Notes under the pieces: model-generated
Told to the model about the DNA's origin: nothing
Database searches by the model: none
Seen by the model: the letters and a program-made list of their open reading frames with translations, nothing else
NCBI RefSeq assembly: GCF_042649585.1
Contig: NZ_JBHRZM010000009.1
Location: forward strand, 186,001-250,000
Reading direction: 5' to 3'
Source: Helicobacter_F equorum
GTDB taxonomy: Bacteria; Campylobacterota; Campylobacteria; Campylobacterales; Helicobacteraceae
Length of the DNA: 64,000 nt
Program-made: the position numbers and the translations under genes
In this document: positions 25,085 through 33,458 of the stretch, in pieces
How the letters are laid out: each line of letters opens with the position of its first letter
Numbering within the stretch: position 1 is the stretch's first letter

Positions 25085-25279
25085 ATGTCTATACGAGAGG
25101 AAGATTCATCAAATATTGCCAAGAGAGCAGTAAAAATTAGCCTTTTTTGCGTGTGTTTGGTTTTGGTGCTTAGTGTGCTTAATCTTTATATGATAATGAC
25201 ACAAATTGATGCGAATGCTGGGATTAGTCATCGTGTTATAGAGCTTGAGCAGCATGTCAAAGATTTGCAAAAGTCTTAG
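25085..25279 (+). CDS. small single-pass membrane protein
   Basis: 64 residues. A charged N terminus (residues 1-16) is followed by one hydrophobic helix (ISLFCVCLVLVLSVLNLYMIM), then a periplasmic stretch with heptad character (RVIELEQHVKDLQKS). It resembles a short membrane-protein family described only in Helicobacter (possibly DUF5408, from memory and unchecked). It is two bases from the permease gene and overlaps the next gene by 26 bases. Confidence 0.65.
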   Translation: MSIREEDSSNIAKRAVKISLFCVCLVLVLSVLNLYMIMTQIDANAGISHRVIELEQHVKDLQKS

Positions 25280-25724
25280 TATTTTTTGGTTATTGCTTGC
25301 CACGAATGTGTGGGCAACACAAAGCCTTGATGAATTAGAGTACAATGAGAATTTTGAAGGGATAGAGGTAGAAGCAATTATATCCTATAAATTAGAATTG
25401 CGAGATTCTATCCCAGTTGGGGAGCGCTATCGCGTTTCTATGGCTATGCAGATTAAACCAAATACCTCTGTTTTTAGCTGTGCTATCAATGTGGGAGATT
25501 ATGATATTACAGATGATATGGCGTTTTTTATCATTGCGCTTTTGAAGCGAGAAAAAGAACAAGTGCTAGATTGTCTGTATGCTCATGAAGTATTGTTGCG
25601 TGATGAAAATCTATGGCGCGATAGTGCTGTACGACAGCGTGCGCTTTTAGAGATTCCAGCAGTGAGAGTGCGTGCATCCTTGCACAATAGGGATTTACTT
25701 TTGCAAATTTTGCAAAATAAATAA
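25254..25724 (+). CDS. secreted or periplasmic hypothetical protein
   Basis: 156 residues from the ATG chosen at 25254; a TTG three codons earlier is also open. Residues 1-21 form a signal peptide (MSKICKSLSIFWLLLATNVWA). The mature part is acidic with two cysteines (FSCAINVGDY and VLDCLYAHE) that could form a disulfide. I recognise no family. Its position at the end of the metal importer operon gives a weak hint of co-regulation. The fucosyltransferase gene follows after 24 bases. Confidence 0.62.
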   Translation: MSKICKSLSIFWLLLATNVWATQSLDELEYNENFEGIEVEAIISYKLELRDSIPVGERYRVSMAMQIKPNTSVFSCAINVGDYDITDDMAFFIIALLKREKEQVLDCLYAHEVLLRDENLWRDSAVRQRALLEIPAVRVRASLHNRDLLLQILQNK

Positions 25725-25748
25725 TACTATGCCAACATAAGGGAAAAT

Positions 25749-26905
25749 ATGAAACCAATAGTATATATGCGTGTGGTAGATTGGCATTCATCTGATACAA
25801 AAGAGAATTTTTTTGCCAATCCTTTTGTGCAGATTCTATCTCAAAAATATGATGTGCGTTATAGTGAAGATCCGGAGTTTTTGCTCTACGGTCCTTTTGG
25901 TTTCACACATTTGCGATATGAATGTGTGCGAATATTTTTTACAGGCGAGAATATCCGCACAAATTGGAATGTTGCAGATTATAGTATCGATTTTGATTAT
26001 ATGGATTTTGGTGATAGGCATTTGCGCTTGCCATTAGATTTTTTACCTGCACCGCATGTGCAAGAACTCTATAAACAATCCCAAATTCGTTGCACATTGC
26101 CCCCCCCCTTAATCGCCAAAAATTTTGTGCATTTATGGCGACAAATGGTGGTGGCGAACACACAAAGATTAGAGATGACTTTTTTGAAATCTTGAATGCT
26201 TATAAACGCGTAGATTCTGGTGGGAGATGGAAAAATAATATTGGTGGACCCATAGGCGATCGCTATACAAATTTCAAAGATTCTAAGCTCAAATGGTTGA
26301 GAAATTATAGATTTCATATTTGTTTTGAAAACTCAAGTTATCCAGGGTATTTGACTGAAAAACTTTTTGATGCTTATGCTGCTGGGTGTATTCCTATATA
26401 TTGGGGTGATACAAGTTTGTGTGAAAACATAGTGCGTGAATCTAGTGCTTGCAACACTACATCATCTGATACAATACAGGCAACTATTGCACATATCTCA
26501 CCACATTTGCGTGAATATACTATCAATCCAAAGGCTTTTGTTAATGCGCATAATTTTGCTACCCTCCAAGATCTCGCACAAGAAGTCATACGCATAGATA
26601 GTGATCCTAAGAGGTATCAAGAAATGTATTTTCAACCTATCTTTGTAGGAGATTTTGATCCTTACACATATTACAAGACAAAACTTGAAGTATTTTTAGA
26701 TTCTATAGTATCTCAAGGAGCAAAAGCGGCATTGCGTAGAGGTGATGGTGTGCACATGAAGCGACATAATAGAATGTTGATTAAGGGTAGCGATCCACTT
26801 AGGGCAATAAAATGGGAGCTCATAGAGAAATTTCTAAGGCAATTCAAAAATGTAAGAGATACTTTGCAAAATCTAAAGAGAATGTGTAATAGAGAAAATA
26901 TATAA
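25749..26905 (+). CDS. alpha-1,3-fucosyltransferase, phase-variable, frame off
   Basis: The first frame begins YMRVVDWHSSD and contains FFTGENIRTNWNVADY and FGDRHLRLPLDF, matching the N-terminal domain of Helicobacter FutA/FutB (family GT10). At a run of nine C the frame is broken and would stop at 26195 after 148 residues. The downstream frame continues the family with KFCAFMATNGG, YRFHICFENSSYPGYLTEK and AAGCIPIYWGD, the GDP-fucose-binding signature, to 26905. Ten C would join the two into 385 residues. The FutA-type C-terminal heptad repeats are absent. The enzyme would fucosylate lipopolysaccharide to Lewis-like antigens; as sequenced it is off. Confidence 0.9.
26100..26108 (+). repeat. 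C9 homopolymer in the fucosyltransferase gene
   Basis: Nine consecutive C encode the proline run after IRCTL. A gain of one C, or a loss of two, restores the frame. In H. pylori futA and futB the C-tract lies close to the 5' end; here it is in the middle, directly before the donor-binding half. Confidence 0.95.
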
Positions 26906-26910
26906 AAAAG

Positions 26911-26997
26911 TGGTGCCGAGGGTCGGAATCGAACCGACACAGGGTCGCCCCTACTAGATTTTGAGTCTAGCGCGTCTACCAATTTCACCACCCCGGC
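26911..26997 (-). tRNA. tRNA-Leu(CAA)
   Basis: On the minus strand the acceptor arms are GCCGGGG and CCTCGGC, followed by encoded ACCA. The anticodon stem CTAGA/TCTAG encloses the loop CTCAAAA, giving anticodon CAA. A long variable arm and GGTTCGATTCC T-loop are consistent with a class II leucine tRNA. It reads UUG codons. Confidence 0.93.
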
Positions 26998-27012
26998 TTG
27001 TATATAAATAAG

Positions 27013-27097
27013 TGGTGCGCTGAGCGAGATTTGAACTCGCACGGGTCGCCCCGCCACCCCCTCAAGATGGTGTGTCTACCAATTCCACCACCAGCGC
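27013..27097 (-). tRNA. tRNA-Leu(GAG)
   Basis: Acceptor arms GCGCTGG and TCAGCGC with encoded ACCA on the minus strand. The anticodon loop TTGAGGG, closed by CCATC/GGTGG, gives anticodon GAG. The variable arm is long, as expected for leucine tRNA, and the T-loop is GAGTTCAAATCTC. It is 15 bases upstream of the other tRNA-Leu in the same transcript direction. Confidence 0.92.
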
Positions 27098-27101
27098 ATA
27101 A

Positions 27102-27120
27102 TCTCCGCAAGATGCGGAGA
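27102..27120 (-). terminator. hairpin between atpE and the tRNA genes
   Basis: TCTCCGCA and TGCGGAGA form a perfect 8-bp GC-rich stem with a three-base loop, six bases after the atpE stop codon. No U-tract follows; the tRNA begins five bases later. It may terminate atpE partially, mark a processing site, or protect the 3' end of the atpE mRNA. Confidence 0.5.
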
Positions 27121-27126
27121 CAAAGA

Positions 27127-27444
27127 TTAAGAATTAGGCAAGAAAGGATTGCTATAAAGAGCAATAATAGCTAATACCAATGTGTAGATAACTTGTGCTT
27201 CGATAAGTGCCAATGCAATAAACATTGTTCCAAGTAATTTACCGCTAATACCAGGATTTCTAGCAGTTCCAGAGATAGTTGCTGCTGCTGCATGTCCCAT
27301 ACCAATAGCACCACCAAGTGCTGCGATACCTACACCAACAACTGCACCAAGAACAGAATACATGCGAATCATATCTAGACCACTTACTTCAGCTCCAAAT
27401 GCTAAGCCAAGCATACCTAAAGACAAAACAAGAAAGATTTTCAT
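27127..27444 (-). CDS. atpE: F1Fo ATP synthase subunit c
   Basis: 105 residues. Two transmembrane helices carry the glycine motif VGVGIAALGGAIGMGHAAAA and the polar loop RNPG, then IALALIEAQVIYTLVLA with the ion-carrying glutamate. A hydrophobic, signal-like leader precedes the first helix and makes the protein about 25 residues longer than E. coli subunit c, as in H. pylori. It forms the rotating c-ring in the inner membrane. The gene is separate from other atp genes, a usual epsilonproteobacterial arrangement. AAGGAG is present before the start. Confidence 0.93.
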   Translation of the reverse strand: MKIFLVLSLGMLGLAFGAEVSGLDMIRMYSVLGAVVGVGIAALGGAIGMGHAAAATISGTARNPGISGKLLGTMFIALALIEAQVIYTLVLAIIALYSNPFLPNS

Positions 27445-27547
27445 CTTGATCTCCTTACAATAAAATACAAAGTCTTTCGGATCTCTCCCCTACTAAATCT
27501 TTGGGAGAAGCATTCTAGCTATGTTTTGATAAAAGCTAGTTTAAATT
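27445..27547 (-). promoter_or_regulatory. 5' region of atpE with two hairpins
   Basis: Between the hemerythrin and atpE genes there are two inverted repeats: CTAGCT/AGCTAG around a 13-base loop and TCTCCC/GGGAGA around a 13-base loop. The first lies just after the hemerythrin stop and may end that transcript. The second would be in the atpE leader and could influence mRNA stability or initiation. Seen in sequence; role inferred. Confidence 0.35.
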
Positions 27548-28168
27548 TCACTCTTGGCGTAAAAATTGTAGTGGATATTTGCACTCTTTGCAGACAACAT
27601 TTGTGTCTATTTTGTTGATTTTGTTGTGTGTAGATTCTGAAACTCTGTGTATCTTGCAGTGGCATTGATACACATATACAGGAGGTTTATCTTTTAATTT
27701 GAGGCTCAATGATTTTTGGTCGATTAAGCAAGAGGGGTTAGTTTGTTTATCAAGCACTGCTTTTGTATTGTTGGCAATTTGGATTGCATTCCATTCTTCA
27801 ATACGTTTATCTTCTTGCATAATATGTCCTATAAGCCAATCTCTAGCAATGATGAGCAAACTCTCTTTGAGATCATTTATAGAATGCGAACTTTTAACAA
27901 GACTCGCGACATTGCGTGTGAATTCCTTATGAATCTCCTTGTGATTTGAGAGTTCTGGATATTCTATGCTCTTCATATATTCTTCTTCATGTGCGAAATG
28001 CACACGCATATAATTAAAAAACTCTGCCAAAATATCTTTAAGCTCCGAGCGATTGGCCGCTTTGTTTGCTGCTACTTCGACTCTGTGTGCTAATTCAAAG
28101 AGCTTACGATGTTCAGCATCAATAGTTTCATTATGCACAGAATACTCATTACTCCACGTTGGCAACAT
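27548..28168 (-). CDS. bacteriohemerythrin with cysteine-rich tail
   Basis: 206 residues. Residues 1-125 are a complete hemerythrin domain: His20, His57, Glu61, His76, His80, His115 and Asp120 have the spacing of the diiron ligands. It should bind oxygen and may protect Fe-S enzymes such as pyruvate oxidoreductase, as proposed for Campylobacter Her proteins. The C-terminal 80 residues are unusual: CxC at 169/171 and CKEC at 193-196 look like a small zinc- or iron-binding ribbon. No signal peptide, so cytoplasmic. A single-gene transcript seems likely. Confidence 0.88.
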   Translation of the reverse strand: MLPTWSNEYSVHNETIDAEHRKLFELAHRVEVAANKAANRSELKDILAEFFNYMRVHFAHEEEYMKSIEYPELSNHKEIHKEFTRNVASLVKSSHSINDLKESLLIIARDWLIGHIMQEDKRIEEWNAIQIANNTKAVLDKQTNPSCLIDQKSLSLKLKDKPPVYVYQCHCKIHRVSESTHNKINKIDTNVVCKECKYPLQFLRQE

Positions 28169-28195
28169 AATGTTTTCTACCTTTCAGCTTGAAAA

Positions 28196-28753
28196 CTAGA
28201 TTTTTCTATAAGGTTTTTGTCCCATTTCATAAAAATTATTTCCCTGTGCATCGATGGCTACAATAGCAGGAAAATCTTCGATAGTAATGCGCGCTACTGC
28301 TTCTGGACCAAGTTCAGGATACGCTAATACCTCATATTTTTTGATTGTTTTTGAAATAAGAGCGGCAGCTCCTCCAACTGCTACCATATATACCACACCA
28401 TTTGCTACCATAGAATCTATCACTTCTTTAGAGCGGTAGCCTTTGCCAATCATGCCACTAATACCTTGCGCAATAATTGTAGGCGTATATTTATCCATTC
28501 TGCCACTTGTTGTGGGACCTGCTGAACCTATTGCATTACCGGGTTTAGCAGGGCTAGGTCCTAGATAATAAATTGTCTCTCCTGCTAGCTCTACTGGAAG
28601 TTTTTCACCTCGTGCTAAAGCTTCTGTTAGAGCTTTGTGTGCAGCGTCTCTAGCAACCAAAATCATTCCAGAAATGAGCACAGATTCTCCAGCTTTTAAG
28701 CTTTTGCCTACTTCTTTGCTAAAGGGAGCCGTGATTTTTTTGATGTCGTTCAT
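28196..28753 (-). CDS. class I fumarate hydratase beta subunit
   Basis: 185 residues from the ATG preceded by GTAAGGAGGAAACT; the open frame upstream overlaps the alpha gene and is ignored. YLGPSPAKPGNAIGSAGPTTSGRMD is the conserved core of the C-terminal domain of class I fumarases and tartrate dehydratases. Here it is a separate polypeptide that must pair with the alpha subunit encoded just upstream. Fumarase against tartrate dehydratase cannot be settled by eye; fumarase is more likely in this genus. Confidence 0.85.
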   Translation of the reverse strand: MNDIKKITAPFSKEVGKSLKAGESVLISGMILVARDAAHKALTEALARGEKLPVELAGETIYYLGPSPAKPGNAIGSAGPTTSGRMDKYTPTIIAQGISGMIGKGYRSKEVIDSMVANGVVYMVAVGGAAALISKTIKKYEVLAYPELGPEAVARITIEDFPAIVAIDAQGNNFYEMGQKPYRKI

Positions 28754-28763
28754 AGTTTCCTCC

Positions 28764-29609
28764 TTACAATTCGATATCCGCGTGTCTAGCGGCATGGCAG
28801 TTGACATTAATTGCTACAGGTAAGCCAGCGATATGTGTAGGGTACCATTCAACATTGACTTTAAAAGCAGTGGTTGTGCCTCCTAGTCCTTGTGGTCCAA
28901 CACCTGTGGCATTTGCCATTTCTAAGAGTTCTTCTTCAAGCTTAGCATATCGTTCATCGGGATTTTTAGAATCTACCTCACGAACTGCCGCCTTTTTTGC
29001 TAAGAGTGCTGCTTTTTCCATTGTCCCACCTATGCCTACACCTATTACCATAGGAGGACATGCATTTGGACCAGCGAGTTTAACAGCTTCTAAGAATACA
29101 TTTTTTACACCTTGGATTCCATCAGCGGGGACAAGCATTTTTAGAATACTTTTGTTTTCACTACCAAATCCTTTTGGTGCAACTTGGATATGCACTTTAT
29201 CACCCGGCACAATTCTTGTATGAATAACTGCAGGCGTATTGTTTGTAGTATTTTTACGCTCAAAAAGTGGATCTGCTACGACAGATTTGCGTAGATATCC
29301 CTCAGTATAGCCTTTTTTTACGCCTTCATTGATGGCATCTTCGATATATCCGCCCACAATATGTGCATCTTGACCGACATTAACAAACACTACAAGCATC
29401 CCGGTATCTTGACAGATAGGCATCATGTTTGTTTGTGCAATTTTGCCGTTTTCTATTAATGTATTGATGATGTTTTTTCCAAGTGGCGATTGTTCGGTAT
29501 TTTGTGCTTTTGCAAATGCTTCTTTTATGTCGTTTGTCTGCACGCAACAAGCTTGAATTGCAAGCTTTGCAACTGCTTCTACTATACTTTGATATTGAAT
29601 CTCTCTCAT
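28764..29609 (-). CDS. class I fumarate hydratase alpha subunit
   Basis: 281 residues. The three cysteines that hold the catalytic 4Fe-4S cluster are visible in MPICQDTGM, PNACPPMVIGVGIGGT and VNCHAARH. NTPAVIHTRIVPGD and GVGPQGLGGTTTAFKV complete the family pattern. The two-subunit class I enzyme is oxygen-sensitive and hydrates fumarate to malate in the citrate cycle. H. pylori, as I recall, uses the unrelated class II FumC. AAGGAGAAAGCC precedes the ATG. Confidence 0.87.
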   Translation of the reverse strand: MREIQYQSIVEAVAKLAIQACCVQTNDIKEAFAKAQNTEQSPLGKNIINTLIENGKIAQTNMMPICQDTGMLVVFVNVGQDAHIVGGYIEDAINEGVKKGYTEGYLRKSVVADPLFERKNTTNNTPAVIHTRIVPGDKVHIQVAPKGFGSENKSILKMLVPADGIQGVKNVFLEAVKLAGPNACPPMVIGVGIGGTMEKAALLAKKAAVREVDSKNPDERYAKLEEELLEMANATGVGPQGLGGTTTAFKVNVEWYPTHIAGLPVAINVNCHAARHADIEL

Positions 29610-29692
29610 GGCTTTCTCCTTGTTTTGATTCCTGGTGCGGTTTCATTCTAGCCAAAGATAGCAAAAACAAATCTTAAAAATTTATAAAGAAT

Positions 29693-29710
29693 TACATGTC
29701 GCGTCATGTA
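29693..29710. promoter_or_regulatory. inverted repeat upstream of MFS gene
   Basis: TACATG and CATGTA flank the six bases TCGCGT in the intergenic region between the divergent fumarase and MFS genes. It lies 43 bases upstream of a good -10 for the MFS gene and could be a regulator site; nothing more is visible. Confidence 0.3.
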
Positions 29711-29752
29711 GCGTTGTATGTGTCGTGTTTGGTAATAAAATATAAGGAATAA

Positions 29753-29761
29753 TGTTACAAT
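29753..29761 (+). promoter_or_regulatory. extended -10 element of MFS symporter gene
   Basis: TGTTACAAT is an extended -10 promoter 28 bases before the start codon. The identical nine bases form the likely fur promoter elsewhere in the window. Confidence 0.5.
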
Positions 29762-29788
29762 GCCTACAAAATTTTCTAAGGTTTATAT

Positions 29789-31042
29789 ATGCACTTACGG
29801 AAGTCAGAAATCAAGGTTTTGGGTTTAAGTTCACTTGGTGGTATGCTAGAGTTTTATGATTTTATTATTTTTGTATTTTTTACAGAAATTATCTCTAGTG
29901 TATTTTTCCCTAGCACACTCGATCCATTTTGGGCACATATGAATACTTATGGAGCTTTTGCAGCAGGATATTTTGCAAGACCATTGGGTGGGGTTATTAT
30001 GGCACATTTTGGCGATAAAAGTGGGCGCAAAAAAATGTTTATGATCTCGATCTTGCTTATGGTGATCCCTACTTTTACACTAGGATTTATGCCTACTTTT
30101 GAAAGCATTGGTTATATTGCACCAATCATGCTTGTGTTTATTAGAATCTTACAAGGTATCGCCATAGGTGGTGAGCTTCCGGGTGCTTGGGTTTTTGTGT
30201 GCGAACATAGCGATGACAAAACCTTAGGTTTGTATATGGGAGTTTTTACAAGTGCTGTAATTGGTGGGATTTTGTTGGGAAGTGTGGTAACACTTTGTGT
30301 GAATCTTGTATTTAGTCAAGCAGAGATTGCTACTTATGCTTGGCGTGTGCCTTTTATCCTTGGAGGGCTTTTTGGGATTATTGCTATTTTTTTACGAAAA
30401 TTTTTAAACGAAACCCCAGTATTTAAAGAAATTATAGCCATGCAACAAACACAGAAATTTCCTCTTGCATCTGCGTTGCAATCTTTTAAGCAAGGTGTGG
30501 CCTATTCTTTTCTTAGCACTTGGATTCTCACAGGTTGTGTAGTTATTATCGTGTTGCTCTCTCCAAAGCTTCTCACGCAAGTTTTGGAGGTTTCTGCCAT
30601 TGATAGGGTTTTATATCAAATGGTGATAATTTGTTGCATCGCATTTGGCGCTATCTTGGCTGGAATCTTGCATGATAGAGTTGGTGTAAAAAAAGCGAGT
30701 TTTATGTTTGGTATGGGGTTATGTATTTTTGCGTTGTGTTTTTATTGGCTCTTAGAGGCAAAGGCTTCTTTAGAATTTGTGGTTGTTATGTATTGTGCTA
30801 TGGCATTTTTTGGTGGATTGAGTGTGTTTACGCCCATTATTATGGTGCGAAGTTTTCCTGCGCCTATACGATATAGCGGACTTTCTTTTGCCTATAATAT
30901 TTCATACGCAGTTTTTGGTGGATTGACACCGATATTTTTTGGCTGGGCAAGTGGGAGCGATCATCTCTTGATGATTGGGTATTATATGGTGTTTTTGGGG
31001 ATTTTGGCGATGGTGATTGGAAGGGTGCATAAACCATGCTAA
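29789..31042 (+). CDS. MFS metabolite:H+ symporter
   Basis: 417 residues, twelve predicted spans, of the metabolite:H+ symporter group (ProP/KgtP/ShiA-like). The N-terminal LGGMLEFYDFIIFVFF, the loop GHFGDKSGRKKMF and LQGIAIGGELPGAWVFVCEH are diagnostic. These carriers import organic acids or compatible solutes. The fumarase genes beside it would fit a C4-dicarboxylate or 2-oxoglutarate substrate, but this is inference. It ends convergently with moaC, overlapping by four bases. Confidence 0.87.
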   Translation: MHLRKSEIKVLGLSSLGGMLEFYDFIIFVFFTEIISSVFFPSTLDPFWAHMNTYGAFAAGYFARPLGGVIMAHFGDKSGRKKMFMISILLMVIPTFTLGFMPTFESIGYIAPIMLVFIRILQGIAIGGELPGAWVFVCEHSDDKTLGLYMGVFTSAVIGGILLGSVVTLCVNLVFSQAEIATYAWRVPFILGGLFGIIAIFLRKFLNETPVFKEIIAMQQTQKFPLASALQSFKQGVAYSFLSTWILTGCVVIIVLLSPKLLTQVLEVSAIDRVLYQMVIICCIAFGAILAGILHDRVGVKKASFMFGMGLCIFALCFYWLLEAKASLEFVVVMYCAMAFFGGLSVFTPIIMVRSFPAPIRYSGLSFAYNISYAVFGGLTPIFFGWASGSDHLLMIGYYMVFLGILAMVIGRVHKPC

Positions 31043-31512
31043 GTGCGTTTATAATCCCCACTTTTCCCTCCGCTTTTAGATTCTAAACAAATATCACTTA
31101 TTAGCATGCTTTTGTCAATAGCTTTGAGCATATCATAGATAGTAAGCAATCCGACACTTACGCTATGCAAGGCTTCCATTTCTACACCTGTTTTGCCCTC
31201 ACATTTGACAAGTGATTCTACTCTAAGGGCACATTCTTCTTCTAGTGGAATAATATCTACATTGACTTTGCTTATAAAAAGTGGGTGGCACATTGGAATG
31301 ATTTGGCTTGTATTTTTGGCTGCCATAATAGCTGCAATCACTGCTGTTTGGATAACTGGTCCTTTTTTGTTGGTATTTTCTACCACTGCCAAAAATGCAA
31401 CCTTACTCATTGTGATTTTACCGCTAGCAAGTGCCTCTCTAGAAGCACTATCTTTGGTGCTTACATCAACCATTGTGGGATTGTTGTTGTGATTAAGGTG
31501 TGTGAGATTCAT
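31039..31512 (-). CDS. moaC: cyclic pyranopterin monophosphate synthase MoaC
   Basis: 157 residues from the ATG after AAAGGATCATC. MVDVSTKDSASREALASGKI is the family opening, and MCHPLFISKV and KTGVEMEALHSVSVGLLTIYDM contain the conserved His, Lys and Glu residues of the hexamer active site. It makes the pterin precursor of the molybdenum cofactor, in line with moeA at 57 kb. A longer open frame reaches into cmoA and is not needed. Confidence 0.92.
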   Translation of the reverse strand: MNLTHLNHNNNPTMVDVSTKDSASREALASGKITMSKVAFLAVVENTNKKGPVIQTAVIAAIMAAKNTSQIIPMCHPLFISKVNVDIIPLEEECALRVESLVKCEGKTGVEMEALHSVSVGLLTIYDMLKAIDKSMLISDICLESKSGGKSGDYKRT

Positions 31513-31526
31513 GATGATCCTTTGTG

Positions 31527-32240
31527 TTATTTTCGTGCGATGAGCATACCGAAATTTACCCATTTAAAGAGCACTTCAACATGTTTAAATCCAGCTTCTT
31601 GGAGCAAATGTAGGTTTTCTTGGAGTGTGTAGGGGATTAGCACATTTTCTAGTGCTTCTCGTTTGCGTGCGATTTGGGTTTTGGAGTAGCCATTATTGTG
31701 TTTGTAACTATGGTAGTATTCTATCATTTGGCTATCAAGTAGGGGATCTGTAGTTGTCATTTTTTCACTCATAATGAAAGTGCCATTTTCCCTAAGAGAT
31801 TCATATATTTTACGCACTAATCCTAATCTTTGTGGTGGGCGAATAAATTGCAATGTATAATTACTCACAAAAGCACTAGATTCACAAAATTCCTCTTGTG
31901 TGCAGTCAGCGACTTTAAAAGATACGGAGGCATTGTAAGCTTTTGCTTTGAGCGTGGCGTGTTCTATCATTGCCTTAGAGGTGTCAAGCCCTATTAATAT
32001 AGCATTTGTATGTGGCTCAAGGTTTAAGAGAAGATTACCTGTGGAGCAACCAAGATCATAGATTACTCCATCTTTGGCATTGTATTTCAAAAAATCTATA
32101 CATAACGTAAGGCTTTCTCGATAAAATGGAATAGAGCGCTCTAGCATATCATCAAAAACACTTGCCACTTGTGTATCAAATGCAAATTTTTTTTGCACTC
32201 CTTGTGTGGATTCTCCAAAAAGCATATCTTTTTTTTGCAT
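31527..32240 (-). CDS. cmoA: carboxy-S-adenosylmethionine synthase CmoA
   Basis: About 237 residues from the ATG at 32240, 10 bases after the HD-domain gene stop. The SAM fold shows IYDLGCSTGNLL as motif I and FVSNYTLQFI as motif IV. The N-terminal FDTQVASVFDDMLERSIPFY is a hallmark of CmoA, which converts prephenate and SAM into the carboxymethyl donor for tRNA wobble uridine modification. The frame is open for a further 41 codons inside the upstream gene, with no support for use. Confidence 0.88.
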   Translation of the reverse strand: MQKKDMLFGESTQGVQKKFAFDTQVASVFDDMLERSIPFYRESLTLCIDFLKYNAKDGVIYDLGCSTGNLLLNLEPHTNAILIGLDTSKAMIEHATLKAKAYNASVSFKVADCTQEEFCESSAFVSNYTLQFIRPPQRLGLVRKIYESLRENGTFIMSEKMTTTDPLLDSQMIEYYHSYKHNNGYSKTQIARKREALENVLIPYTLQENLHLLQEAGFKHVEVLFKWVNFGMLIARK

Positions 32241-32250
32241 ACATAATTCT

Positions 32251-33450
32251 TTAGGCAAAGTTTCTAAAAATCGCACCCAAATCGACATTTGCGATTTCTT
32301 TATCAGCGCATTTTTGGAATATGCCTTGTGCTCCTTCGATAAGATCTTGGCTAGACACGCCATGTGTAATGGAGATCTTAGCTTCTAAAAATGCACTAAG
32401 ATTGTCACATACCTTGAGAAACTCCCCATATATAGGATCAAATTTATCTTCATTAAATTGTGCAAAGAAATCTGCACCATTTTGCATGTCGTATCTAAAA
32501 TGTTCAATTTTATAGCGATTATTGAATTCATCTTGTGTAAAATATTCAATATCATCACGAATGTTTGGCGGGACCTTGCATAAAATCTTGTCGTTTACTG
32601 CTTGTCGTTCAATATTTTTGATAAATTCATCTAAGCCTTTTACTGTGTGCTTGATAGGTGAGATAATATCTCGCGTGAGAATCTCGGGTAAATCGTGAAA
32701 CAAACCACACAAAAAATGATTAATACGCATTTGTTTGCAACATCCCAAATCAAGACTTAATAGATACGCACTTATGGCGACTATGAGTGTGTGTCCCAAT
32801 ACAGAAGTCGCAGGGATTCTTGGTGTTTGGCTCCAGCGTTTTTGGAATCTAAGCTGCCCAAACATGGTGATAAGCTCACGCATATCTTCATAAAGCACAA
32901 TTTGTTGCATACCTGCAAGATGATAATGCTCCTCTACTTGCTTGTCGATAGTATTTTTGATATTTTGCACATCATACATGTTGGCATTAAAATGATAAAT
33001 AATGTCAAATTCCCATTTTGATGCGTAATAATGCGAGGCTTTGAGAATCTCTTTTTCGATATTGGAAGTATGTGAAGTGAGATATGTCTCCATTTGCGGA
33101 AAAAACTCATATGTCTCAAGATCGGTTTGTAGATTTTGCATTACAAAATGCACAAGCTCTTGATTATGTGTTTTGGCTAATTGGTGAAATACGGGAGGTT
33201 TAATGTCAGTAAGTACGATACGCTCAAAAAATTCATAGCAAAATTGCAGGATTAATCGCTCCCAATCAATTTTAATGTTTTGGATATGTTCCTCATATCG
33301 CGCCAAAAGATAGGCGATAACAAATTTATGCGCTTGCTTATCTAGTTCGACAAACTCCACAGGCGTGGCTTGGTCATTCCAACGCCGAATAGACGCAGCT
33401 ACAAAGATTTTACGTAAAAGTGTGTTGCTAAGGCGTGGAGTTTTTGGCAT
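32251..33450 (-). CDS. HD-domain phosphohydrolase-like protein
   Basis: 399 residues. The second half contains an HD metal-binding pattern: a histidine in VLGHTLIVAISAYLL, then LCGLFHDLPEILTRDI, the HDxPE form seen in YfbR-type nucleotidases. The N-terminal half is helical and unidentified. It may hydrolyse a nucleotide monophosphate or another phosphate ester in the cytoplasm. It lies upstream of cmoA and 8 bases downstream of the small lipoprotein gene, suggesting one transcript. The ribosome site (TAGAGAAT) is weak. Confidence 0.75.
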   Translation of the reverse strand: MPKTPRLSNTLLRKIFVAASIRRWNDQATPVEFVELDKQAHKFVIAYLLARYEEHIQNIKIDWERLILQFCYEFFERIVLTDIKPPVFHQLAKTHNQELVHFVMQNLQTDLETYEFFPQMETYLTSHTSNIEKEILKASHYYASKWEFDIIYHFNANMYDVQNIKNTIDKQVEEHYHLAGMQQIVLYEDMRELITMFGQLRFQKRWSQTPRIPATSVLGHTLIVAISAYLLSLDLGCCKQMRINHFLCGLFHDLPEILTRDIISPIKHTVKGLDEFIKNIERQAVNDKILCKVPPNIRDDIEYFTQDEFNNRYKIEHFRYDMQNGADFFAQFNEDKFDPIYGEFLKVCDNLSAFLEAKISITHGVSSQDLIEGAQGIFQKCADKEIANVDLGAIFRNFA

Positions 33451-33458
33451 GAGATTCT

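Noticed and set aside
26090..26905. A separate 271-residue gene starting inside the fucosyltransferase
   Set aside because: Its start codon is in the second half of one fucosyltransferase and has no good ribosome site. It is better explained as the downstream frame of a gene interrupted at a C9 tract.
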